From positions 248,001-312,000 of the forward strand of contig JADJRJ010000030.1 in the NCBI GenBank assembly GCA_016712265.1: 64,000 bases of DNA, written 5' to 3'. Made by a program: the position numbers and the translations under genes. Position 1 is the first letter of the stretch; each line of letters opens with the position of its first letter. This document shows positions 51,439 through 58,361 of this stretch, piece after piece. The notes below the pieces were generated by a model. It was not told the origin of the DNA. It did no database searches and saw only the letters and a program-made list of their open reading frames with translations. The DNA comes from Gemmatimonadota bacterium. Lineage in GTDB: Bacteria; Gemmatimonadota; Gemmatimonadetes; Gemmatimonadales; Gemmatimonadaceae.

Positions 51439-52542
51439 TCAGGCGCGGGACTGCCCCGCGTGCGTGAGGCACATCGGGCCGGTGATCTCGTCATCCAGGT
51501 TGATCGCGATCGCGCCGTCCTTGATGAGGTGCTGCAGGAGGGTCAGCACGTTCTTGGAGAACATGACGGACGCATGGAAGGGAATCGTGCTGGGGAGGTT
51601 GACGGCGCCAACAATCGTGACGCCCTGCACCTGCACGACCTCGCCGGCCACGGTCCCCTCGCAATTGCCGCCGGTCTCGGCGGCCAGGTCAACAATCACC
51701 GCCCCCGGCTTCATCGTGGCGACCATCGCGGCGGTGATCAGTCGAGGCGCCTGCTTGCCGGGAATTTGCGCCGTGGTCACCACGAGGTCCTGATCCTTCA
51801 GGTGCTGCGCCAGCGCGTCCATGGTCTTGGCGCGCTCCTCATCCGTCTGCGCGCGTGCATATCCACCAGCCGCTTCTGCGTCCGACGAAGGTTCCGGGCC
51901 AACGAAGGTCGCTCCCAGCGAGAGCACCTGTTCGCGGGCGGCCGCGCGCACGTCAAAGCCCGAAACCTGTGCGCCCAGCCGCCGCGCCGTCGCGATCGCC
52001 ATCAGCCCGGCGACACCGGCGCCGATCACAAAGGCCTTCGCGGGCGGAATGTTGCCCGCGGCCGTGGTGAGCATCGGCATCAGCTTGCAACTCTGGGACG
52101 CGCCAATGAGCACCGCCTTGTAGCCGGCAATCGTCGCTTGCGACGACAAGATGTCCATCGACTGCGCGCGCGTAATGCGCGGCACCTTTTCCAGGGCCAG
52201 GGCGGTGACCCCGCGCGACGTCAGCCGCGCGATGATGTCCGCCGAGGTCGCGACCGGGAGGAGCGAAATCAGGATCGCACCCTGACGCAACAGGTCGCAC
52301 TCAGCCAGTGACGGCCGCTGCACCTTCACCACCACGTCGGCGTCGGAGAGCGCGCCCTCCATGGTGTCAACCAGCTCGGCCCCGGCCGCGGCGTACGCCT
52401 CGTCCGGGTAATTGGCCGGCGTGCCCGCCCCGCGTTGGACCCGGACGTCGACGCCGGCTTTTTTCAGCCGCGAGACACTCTCCGGGACAAGACCGACCCG
52501 GTGCTCACCAGGAACGCTCTCCCGGGGGACCCCTATGCGCAT
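51439..52542 (-). CDS. pntAA: NAD(P) transhydrogenase subunit alpha part 1 (NAD-binding)
   Basis: A 367-residue soluble subunit. The ATG at 52542 begins MRIGVPRESVPGEHRVGLVP, the alanine-dehydrogenase/PNT N-terminus. The NAD-binding region shows AKAFVIGAGVAGLMAIATARRLGAQVSGFDVR and the RQD-loop-like QTDEERAKTMDALAQHLK. Other conserved parts are PRITRAQSMDILSSQATIAGYKA and GAVIVDLAAETGGNCEGT. The Re/Si-specific transhydrogenase couples hydride transfer from NADH to NADP+ to proton import across the inner membrane. It supplies NADPH, complementing the NADP-linked isocitrate dehydrogenase elsewhere in the window. It is the first gene of pntAA-pntAB-pntB. Confidence 0.96.
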   Translation of the reverse strand: MRIGVPRESVPGEHRVGLVPESVSRLKKAGVDVRVQRGAGTPANYPDEAYAAAGAELVDTMEGALSDADVVVKVQRPSLAECDLLRQGAILISLLPVATSADIIARLTSRGVTALALEKVPRITRAQSMDILSSQATIAGYKAVLIGASQSCKLMPMLTTAAGNIPPAKAFVIGAGVAGLMAIATARRLGAQVSGFDVRAAAREQVLSLGATFVGPEPSSDAEAAGGYARAQTDEERAKTMDALAQHLKDQDLVVTTAQIPGKQAPRLITAAMVATMKPGAVIVDLAAETGGNCEGTVAGEVVQVQGVTIVGAVNLPSTIPFHASVMFSKNVLTLLQHLIKDGAIAINLDDEITGPMCLTHAGQSRA

Positions 52543-52650
52543 GCGAATTACCCGATGGAAGGACGGCGCAAATTCCACTCCCGGTCACGGGAATACAAGG
52601 CGCAGGATCCCGCATGTTTTTCGGGCGAAAAACCGCTATCGCCTCGTGTC

Positions 52651-53211
52651 TCAGGGTCGTGGCAGGTATTTCGCGGGGATTTCGTTGCCCGGGCGCTCCG
52701 CATCCCAATACACCGTCACGATCCACCAACGGGTGCCATCGCGAAGAAGCTGGATCGAGTTGATCCCACGGGCGAACGGTTGCTCGGCCCGATCGGCCGT
52801 GCGCCGCGACTCGTAGGTGGAGAAGGCGTGGGCGATGTTTCCGTAGCCCTCCGAGGCTCGGTGGACCTCGATCTCGAAAAACCCGGACGACTCCAGGCCG
52901 GGGCCGGCGCGCTTGATGTAGTCCTCGACCCCCAGCACCACCGCCCGGGCACCGCCGCTCGGTACCACTCCTGTCGGGACGAGGCGGGCGTGCGGGACGA
53001 ACAGGGACCGGAAACGATTCCAGTCGCGCACCTGTCCAGCCGGTCCCGAGATGACGTCGTACAGGGCCGCGATGACCGCGTCCACCGAGCCCACGTCGGT
53101 GGGACGGGCCGCAGGGCGTGGGATGGTGTCGACCGACGGCGGTGGGGGTGATTGCCCCGGCAGGGGGGCCGCGGCGAGCGCGGCGGCAACCGCAATGGTG
53201 GTCAAGCGCAA
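52651..53211 (-). CDS. Secreted NTF2-like (SnoaL/DUF4440) fold protein
   Basis: A 186-residue protein. The TTG at 53211 is chosen because GGAGGG stands just upstream and the signal peptide (LRLTTIAVAAALAAAPLPGQ) begins there; no ATG fits. After a Pro-rich linker (SPPPPSVDTIPRPAARP) comes one NTF2-like domain: DVGSVDAVIAALYDVISGPA, DWNRFRSLFVPHARLVPTG, VEDYIKRAGPGLESSGFFEIE, YGNIAHAFSTYESRRTAD, and NSIQLLRDGTRWWIVTVYWD. The GINSIQLLRDGxRWWI ending is a familiar pattern for this group. Ligand and partners are unknown. A second such protein, a lipoprotein, is encoded at 24848-25402. Same strand as the pnt operon but downstream of a divergent junction. Confidence 0.8.
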   Translation of the reverse strand: MRLTTIAVAAALAAAPLPGQSPPPPSVDTIPRPAARPTDVGSVDAVIAALYDVISGPAGQVRDWNRFRSLFVPHARLVPTGVVPSGGARAVVLGVEDYIKRAGPGLESSGFFEIEVHRASEGYGNIAHAFSTYESRRTADRAEQPFARGINSIQLLRDGTRWWIVTVYWDAERPGNEIPAKYLPRP

Positions 53212-53377
53212 GGCGCCCTCCGGTGAGTGGGATTGCTGAAAACTACCGGCGGGGGCCGCTGCGAAAGCCACGACCGGGCCGAACCGTTTCAAAGCAGACG
53301 CGCGCGCCGCGGCCACCGTGTACCCTTCCGACGCGCGGCGCAACTGTCCCGCCGCCCTCACACGGTCAGGAATCGAA

Positions 53378-54601
53378 ATGAAGAAAGTGATCGTCGTCGG
53401 GGCGGGGGCAGCGGGTACCATGGCGGCCATCTTTGCAGCGGCCTCGGGTGCCGAGACCGTGCTCGTCGAGGGGACCCGAGATGGCGGTCGCAAGATCCTG
53501 ATCAGCGGCGGTGGGCGATGCAACGTCCTGCCCATGGTCGCGGATGAATCACGCTTCGTGACCGACTCCTCACCCCACTCGCTGCGCAAGTTTCTCCGGG
53601 CATGGCCGCTGCACGAGCAGCGAGCGTTTTTCGAGCACACCATCGGCATCCCCCTCGTCGAGGAGGTAGCGAGTGGCAAGATCTTTCCCGCCTCCCACAA
53701 GGCGCGGGACATTCGGGATGGCCTGCTGAATCACGCGCGCGCATGTGGGGTCGGCATGATCATGCAAACGCGGATGGTCGACGCTGCGCCGCGCGACGGA
53801 CGATGGCTTGTCTCGCTGGATACCGGGGCGTCGCTCGAGGCCGACGCCCTGGTGCTGGCGACGGGAGGACGCTCTGTGCCAAATACGGGAAGCGACGGCA
53901 TGGGGCTGGATCTCCTCGGCCGCCTGGGGCATGTCGTGCATCCAACCTACGCGGCGCTCACGCCGTTGCTGGATGCCCATGGCACCTTTGCCGATCTTGC
54001 GGGAGTGTCGCTCGCGGTTTCGCTGGTTGCGAAAAGCGATCGATTTGTCGCGGCGTCGAGTGGGGGATTCCTCTTCACGCATCAGGGGTACAGCGGTCCG
54101 TCGGTGCTCGATGTGTCGCACGTGGTATCGCGCGCCCATCGTGGCCACAGCGGACCCGCCACCGTTCACGTGCAATGGACCACGCTGGGGGACGCAGAAT
54201 GGGAGGCGGCGTTGCGGCCTCACGGGGCGCGCACCGTGACCGGCGCGCTGCGCGCGGAGTTGCCGGATCGGCTCGCGGCGGCGCTGCTGCACCGCGCCGC
54301 GGTGGATCCCGCGCGACAGCTGGCCGAGTTGCGGCGCGAGGAAAAGGCCCGGATCATCGAGACCCTGGTGCGGGGCGTCCTGCCGTGCACAGGGGACGAC
54401 GGCTACCGGAAGGCAGAGGTGACGGGCGGCGGAGCATCGTTAGGCGAGGTGCATCCTCGCACCCTCGAGAGCCGCCGCCACCCGGGGCTCTATCTGTGCG
54501 GCGAGCTGCTCGACGCCTTCGGGCCGATCGGCGGGTACAACTTCCTGTGGGCGTGGGCCACCGGACGCACCGCGGGGACCGCCGCCGCGTCCACCGGGTG
54601 A
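53378..54601 (+). CDS. HI0933-family FAD-dependent oxidoreductase (aminoacetone oxidase-type)
   Basis: A 407-residue flavoprotein with ATG 53378 (MKKVIVVGAGAAGTMAAIFA). The Rossmann FAD motif is GAGAAG, and the following segment GGRKILISGGGRCNVL is diagnostic of the HI0933/YhiN family (K-x-L-x-S-G-G-G-R-C-N). DALVLATGGRSVPNTGSDGMG is the second FAD contact, GGFLFTHQGYSGPSVLDVSH is another conserved block, and the C-terminus (LYLCGELLDAFGPIGGYNFLWAWATG) closes the FAD fold. The family's natural substrate is poorly defined; some members oxidise aminoacetone. It is divergent from the NTF2-like gene (166-base spacer) and convergent with cysQ. Confidence 0.95.
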   Translation: MKKVIVVGAGAAGTMAAIFAAASGAETVLVEGTRDGGRKILISGGGRCNVLPMVADESRFVTDSSPHSLRKFLRAWPLHEQRAFFEHTIGIPLVEEVASGKIFPASHKARDIRDGLLNHARACGVGMIMQTRMVDAAPRDGRWLVSLDTGASLEADALVLATGGRSVPNTGSDGMGLDLLGRLGHVVHPTYAALTPLLDAHGTFADLAGVSLAVSLVAKSDRFVAASSGGFLFTHQGYSGPSVLDVSHVVSRAHRGHSGPATVHVQWTTLGDAEWEAALRPHGARTVTGALRAELPDRLAAALLHRAAVDPARQLAELRREEKARIIETLVRGVLPCTGDDGYRKAEVTGGGASLGEVHPRTLESRRHPGLYLCGELLDAFGPIGGYNFLWAWATGRTAGTAAASTG

Positions 54602-54623
54602 ACGACGGCGCGGGAGCGCGACG

Positions 54624-55403
54624 TCAGGTGACCAGCCCTTCGGCGGCGAAATGCGGGTTGTCGAAGCCCGGCTTGCCGTAGGTCAAGGCTTCACCGGCCA
54701 ACGTCCGGATGCGGCCGCCGGCCGCCGCGAGGACGGCGTGCCCTGCGGCGATATCCCATTCCATTGTCCGACCGAGCCGGGGATACACATCGGCCTCACC
54801 CGCCGCCACCAGGCACAGCTTGAGCGAGGAGCCGGCGTTGATGGTCGCGGCGACCAGCCGGCCGTCCAGAAAGCGGTCGAGGGCCTCGGCGTCACCGTGG
54901 GATCGACTCGCCACGACCACCAAACCGGACGCTGGAACCTCGCGGCAGCGGATGGGACGCCGTGTGCCACCCTCCTCCACCAAGGCCCCGTGCCCCACGA
55001 CCCCGACAAATAGGCGGTCCAGGGCGGGGGCGAGCACCACCCCGAAGACCGGTTCACCATGGCGGACAAGCGCGATGTTCACTGTGAACTCGCCATTCCG
55101 GCTGATGAACTCCTTGGTGCCGTCCAGGGGGTCCACCAGCCAGAACCACTCCCCCACCTGGGGCGCCGCACCGGCGGCGACGGCCTCCTCGGCGACCACT
55201 GGCACCTCGGGGGTCAGGTGGCCCAGCGCACGGGTAATAATGGCCTCGGCGCGCTCATCGGCCTCGGTGACGGGCGAGGAATCCGATTTCCCCCGAACCG
55301 CGAACTCCGTCGAGTAGACTTCCATGATCGCGGCCCCCGCCTCTCGGGCGGTCGCGATGACTGCGGCCTGCCAACTGACGTCGGCGACCCGTTGTTCGTC
55401 CAT
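54624..55403 (-). CDS. cysQ: 3'(2'),5'-bisphosphate nucleotidase CysQ
   Basis: A 259-residue phosphatase of the inositol monophosphatase superfamily. ATG 55403 (MDEQRVADVSWQAAVIATA) is the natural start. The metal-binding motifs are SPVTEADERAE, VVAEEAV, and WLVDPLDGTKEFISRNGEFTVNI; the DPLDGTKEF motif is typical of CysQ. The last acidic ligand is in MEWDIAAGHAVLAAAGG. It hydrolyses 3'-phosphoadenosine 5'-phosphate to AMP, removing the product that inhibits PAPS-using enzymes. It is divergent from cysD-cysNC (141-base spacer), so PAP recycling and PAPS synthesis share one regulatory region. Confidence 0.95.
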   Translation of the reverse strand: MDEQRVADVSWQAAVIATAREAGAAIMEVYSTEFAVRGKSDSSPVTEADERAEAIITRALGHLTPEVPVVAEEAVAAGAAPQVGEWFWLVDPLDGTKEFISRNGEFTVNIALVRHGEPVFGVVLAPALDRLFVGVVGHGALVEEGGTRRPIRCREVPASGLVVVASRSHGDAEALDRFLDGRLVAATINAGSSLKLCLVAAGEADVYPRLGRTMEWDIAAGHAVLAAAGGRIRTLAGEALTYGKPGFDNPHFAAEGLVT

Positions 55404-55544
55404 CTCGTGCCTGCCTCTCGACGAAGGGACTGCCCAAGATACTCGGGGGCCTGCGCGTCGGGGGGCTGGCACGTGCATTGCCTCCCCTTCATGTCTCACG
55501 AGACCTGCTCACCTGGTACACGACTTGAATTCGATGGCTCGTTC

Positions 55545-56444
55545 ATGAAGCTCACGCATTTGCAGCGTCTCGAGGCCGAGAGCATTCACATCATGCGGGA
55601 AGTGATCGCCGAGAGCGACAACCCCGTCATGCTGTACTCCGTGGGGAAGGACAGCGCGGTGATGCTGCACCTGGCCCGGAAGGCGTTTTTCCCCTCTGTG
55701 CCGCCGTTTCCGCTCCTGCATGTCGACACCACCTGGAAGTTCCGGGCGATGTACGAGCTGCGCGAGCGCATGGCCAGGGAGATGGGGATGCCATTGCTCG
55801 TGTACCAGAATCCCGAGGCTGCCGCACTGGGGATCAACCCGTTCGACCACGGGTCGCAAATCCACACGGACATGTGGAAGACGCAGGGGCTCAAGCAGGC
55901 GCTCGACTTGCATGGATTCGACGCGGCGTTCGGCGGGGCTCGGCGCGACGAGGAAAAGTCGCGGGCCAAGGAGCGCATCTTCTCATTCCGCAGCGCACAG
56001 CACCGTTGGGATCCCAAGCTCCAGCGACCCGAACTCTGGCGCTTGTACAACGGGCGCAAGCACAAGGGGGAGTCGATCCGCGTGTTCCCCCTGTCCAACT
56101 GGACGGAGCTGGACATCTGGCAGTACATCCACCTCGAGCAGATTCCGATCGTGCCGTTGTATTTCGCGGCGGAGCGCCCGGTGGTGGACCGCGATGGCAC
56201 CCTGATCATGGTGGACGACGACCGCATGCGCCTCCGGCCCGGCGAAGTCCCCATGCTGAAGAAGGTTCGCTTCCGGACCCTGGGGTGTTACCCGCTCTCG
56301 GGTGCGATCGAGTCCAATGCGGACTCCCTGGTCGCGATCATCCAGGAGATGCTGCTTGCCCGAACGTCTGAACGGCAGGGCCGTATGATCGATCACGATA
56401 CCGCGGCATCCATGGAGAAGAAGAAGCAGGAGGGGTATTTCTGA
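55545..56444 (+). CDS. cysD: Sulfate adenylyltransferase subunit 2
   Basis: A 299-residue protein, close to E. coli CysD in length and sequence. ATG 55545 (MKLTHLQRLEAESIHIMREV) aligns with the conserved N-terminus; an upstream in-frame ATG at 55491 would add 18 atypical residues. The PP-loop-type motif SVGKDSAVMLHLARKAF, LLHVDTTWKFRAMYEL, GINPFDHG, GGARRDEEKSRAKERIFSFR and FPLSNWTELDIWQYI are present. CysD forms ATP sulfurylase with CysN and makes adenylyl sulfate (APS). Its stop overlaps the cysNC start (TGATG). No sulfate reductase or permease gene is in the window. Confidence 0.97.
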   Translation: MKLTHLQRLEAESIHIMREVIAESDNPVMLYSVGKDSAVMLHLARKAFFPSVPPFPLLHVDTTWKFRAMYELRERMAREMGMPLLVYQNPEAAALGINPFDHGSQIHTDMWKTQGLKQALDLHGFDAAFGGARRDEEKSRAKERIFSFRSAQHRWDPKLQRPELWRLYNGRKHKGESIRVFPLSNWTELDIWQYIHLEQIPIVPLYFAAERPVVDRDGTLIMVDDDRMRLRPGEVPMLKKVRFRTLGCYPLSGAIESNADSLVAIIQEMLLARTSERQGRMIDHDTAASMEKKKQEGYF

Positions 56445-58351
56445 TGGCGCACGTATCGGACCTGATTGCCACGGACATCGAGGCGTACCTGCACCAGCAT
56501 GAGCGCAAGGGCTTGTTGCGCTTCATCACGTGTGGATCCGTGGACGACGGCAAGAGCACGGTGATCGGCCGCCTGCTGTATGAATCGAAGATGCTGTTCG
56601 AGGACCAGGTCGCGGCGATCGAGGCGGATTCGAAAAAGTTCGGCACGCAGGGCGGCGAGATCGATTTTGCGCTGCTCGTCGACGGGCTGGCGGCCGAGCG
56701 CGAGCAGGGGATCACGATCGACGTCGCTTACCGCTTCTTCAGCACCGACCGCCGCAAGTTCATCGTCGCCGATACGCCGGGGCACGAGCAGTACACGCGC
56801 AACATGATCACCGGGGCGTCCACCGCGGACGCGGCGGTGATCCTGATTGACGCACGCAAGGGCGTCCTCACGCAGACGCGGCGCCATAGCTACCTCGTGA
56901 GCCTCATCGGGATCCGCAACGTCGTGCTGGCCATCAACAAGATGGACCTCGTCGACTTCTCCGAGGCGACCTTCCGGGCCATCGAGGCCGACTACCGTGC
57001 GTTTGCAGCACGCATCGGGCTGGAGCACATCACCGCGATCCCGCTGTCGGGGTTGCGCGGCGACAACATGGTCGAGCGCAGCACGCGCACCCCGTGGTAC
57101 CAGGGGCCGACCCTCATGGAGTTCCTCGAGACCACCGAGGTCGACGAGGACCGCTTGCAGGCCGAACCGTTCCGACTCCCGGTGCAGTGGGTCAACCGCC
57201 CCAACTTGGACTTCCGCGGGTATTGCGGAGTAGTCACGGCGGGCGTGGTGCGCCCCGGCGACCGGATCCGCGTCGTCCCCTCGGGCCGCGAGAGCGTGGT
57301 GACGCGGTTGGTCACGCCCGCGGGTGACGTGAACGAGGCCGTGGCCGGTCAGTCGGTGACCGTGACGCTCGCCGATGAGGTCGACATCTCGCGCGGCGAC
57401 GTGATCGCCACAGCAGACGCACCACCCGAGGTCGCGGACCAGTTCGAGTGCACCGTGGTCTGGATGGCCGATGAGCCACTCCTCCCCGGGCGGCCGTACC
57501 TGCTCAAGATCGGGGCGCGCACCGTCAGTGCCACGGTCACCGATGCCAAGTACAAGGTGAACGTCAACACCATGGAGCATCTGGCGACCAAGGCGCTGGC
57601 GCTCAACGAAATTGGCGTGTGCAACATCGCGATCGACCGACCGATCGCCTTCGATCCGTACAAGGCCAACAAGGATACCGGCGGCTTCATCCTGATCGAC
57701 CGGATGACCAACAACACGGTCGGCGCGGGCATGATCCACTTCGCCCTGCGTCGGTCACACAACATTCACCTGCAGCACCTCGACATCGACAAGCAGGCAC
57801 GGGCTCGACTCAAGGGGCAGCACCCGGTCGTGCTCTGGTTCACCGGATTGTCTGGCGCCGGCAAGTCGACGATCGCCAACCTGGTGGAGAAAAAGCTGCA
57901 CGCGCTCGGGCGCCACTCGTACCTGCTCGACGGCGACAACGTCCGCCACGGACTCAACAAGGACCTCGGCTTCACCGAAGGGGACCGCGTGGAGAACATC
58001 CGACGCGTCGCCGAAGTCGCCAAGCTGATGGTCGATGCCGGCCTCATTGTGTTGACGGCATTCATCTCGCCGTTCCGGTCCGAACGCGCAATGGCCCGCA
58101 CTCTCCTCGGCGAGAACGAATTCATCGAGATCCATGTGGACACGCCGCTCGACGTCGCGGAGTCGCGCGACGTGAAGGGGCTCTACAAGAAGGCTCGACG
58201 CGGGGAACTGCGGAACTTCACCGGGATCGACTCGCCGTACGAGCCGCCCGAAACGCCGGACCTCAGGGTCAACACCGTGGAGACGACGCCTGAACAGGCT
58301 GCGGACCTGGTGATCGAGAAACTCCGGTCGCTCGGCCTGCTCGAGGCGTGA
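56444..58351 (+). CDS. cysNC: Bifunctional sulfate adenylyltransferase subunit 1 / APS kinase
   Basis: A 635-residue fusion. Residues about 20-440 are CysN, an elongation-factor-like GTPase with G1 GSVDDGKST (about 29-37), G3 DTPGHEQYTRNM and G4 NKMDL, followed by EF-Tu-like beta barrels. Residues about 450-635 are CysC, the APS kinase, with its own Walker A GLSGAGKST near residue 467, DGDNVRHGLNKDLGF, and FISPFRSERAMARTL plus FIEIHVDTPLDVAESRDVKG. GTP hydrolysis drives APS formation with CysD, and the kinase converts APS to PAPS. The fusion is common in many bacteria, including rhizobial NodQ. Coupled to cysD. Confidence 0.97.
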   Translation: MAHVSDLIATDIEAYLHQHERKGLLRFITCGSVDDGKSTVIGRLLYESKMLFEDQVAAIEADSKKFGTQGGEIDFALLVDGLAAEREQGITIDVAYRFFSTDRRKFIVADTPGHEQYTRNMITGASTADAAVILIDARKGVLTQTRRHSYLVSLIGIRNVVLAINKMDLVDFSEATFRAIEADYRAFAARIGLEHITAIPLSGLRGDNMVERSTRTPWYQGPTLMEFLETTEVDEDRLQAEPFRLPVQWVNRPNLDFRGYCGVVTAGVVRPGDRIRVVPSGRESVVTRLVTPAGDVNEAVAGQSVTVTLADEVDISRGDVIATADAPPEVADQFECTVVWMADEPLLPGRPYLLKIGARTVSATVTDAKYKVNVNTMEHLATKALALNEIGVCNIAIDRPIAFDPYKANKDTGGFILIDRMTNNTVGAGMIHFALRRSHNIHLQHLDIDKQARARLKGQHPVVLWFTGLSGAGKSTIANLVEKKLHALGRHSYLLDGDNVRHGLNKDLGFTEGDRVENIRRVAEVAKLMVDAGLIVLTAFISPFRSERAMARTLLGENEFIEIHVDTPLDVAESRDVKGLYKKARRGELRNFTGIDSPYEPPETPDLRVNTVETTPEQAADLVIEKLRSLGLLEA

Positions 58352-58361
58352 GCCGGCGCCC

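Noticed and set aside
55404..55544. Riboswitch in the cysQ/cysD spacer
   Set aside because: Only a small dyad is present; no SAM riboswitch or other known sulfur-related RNA fold can be recognised.
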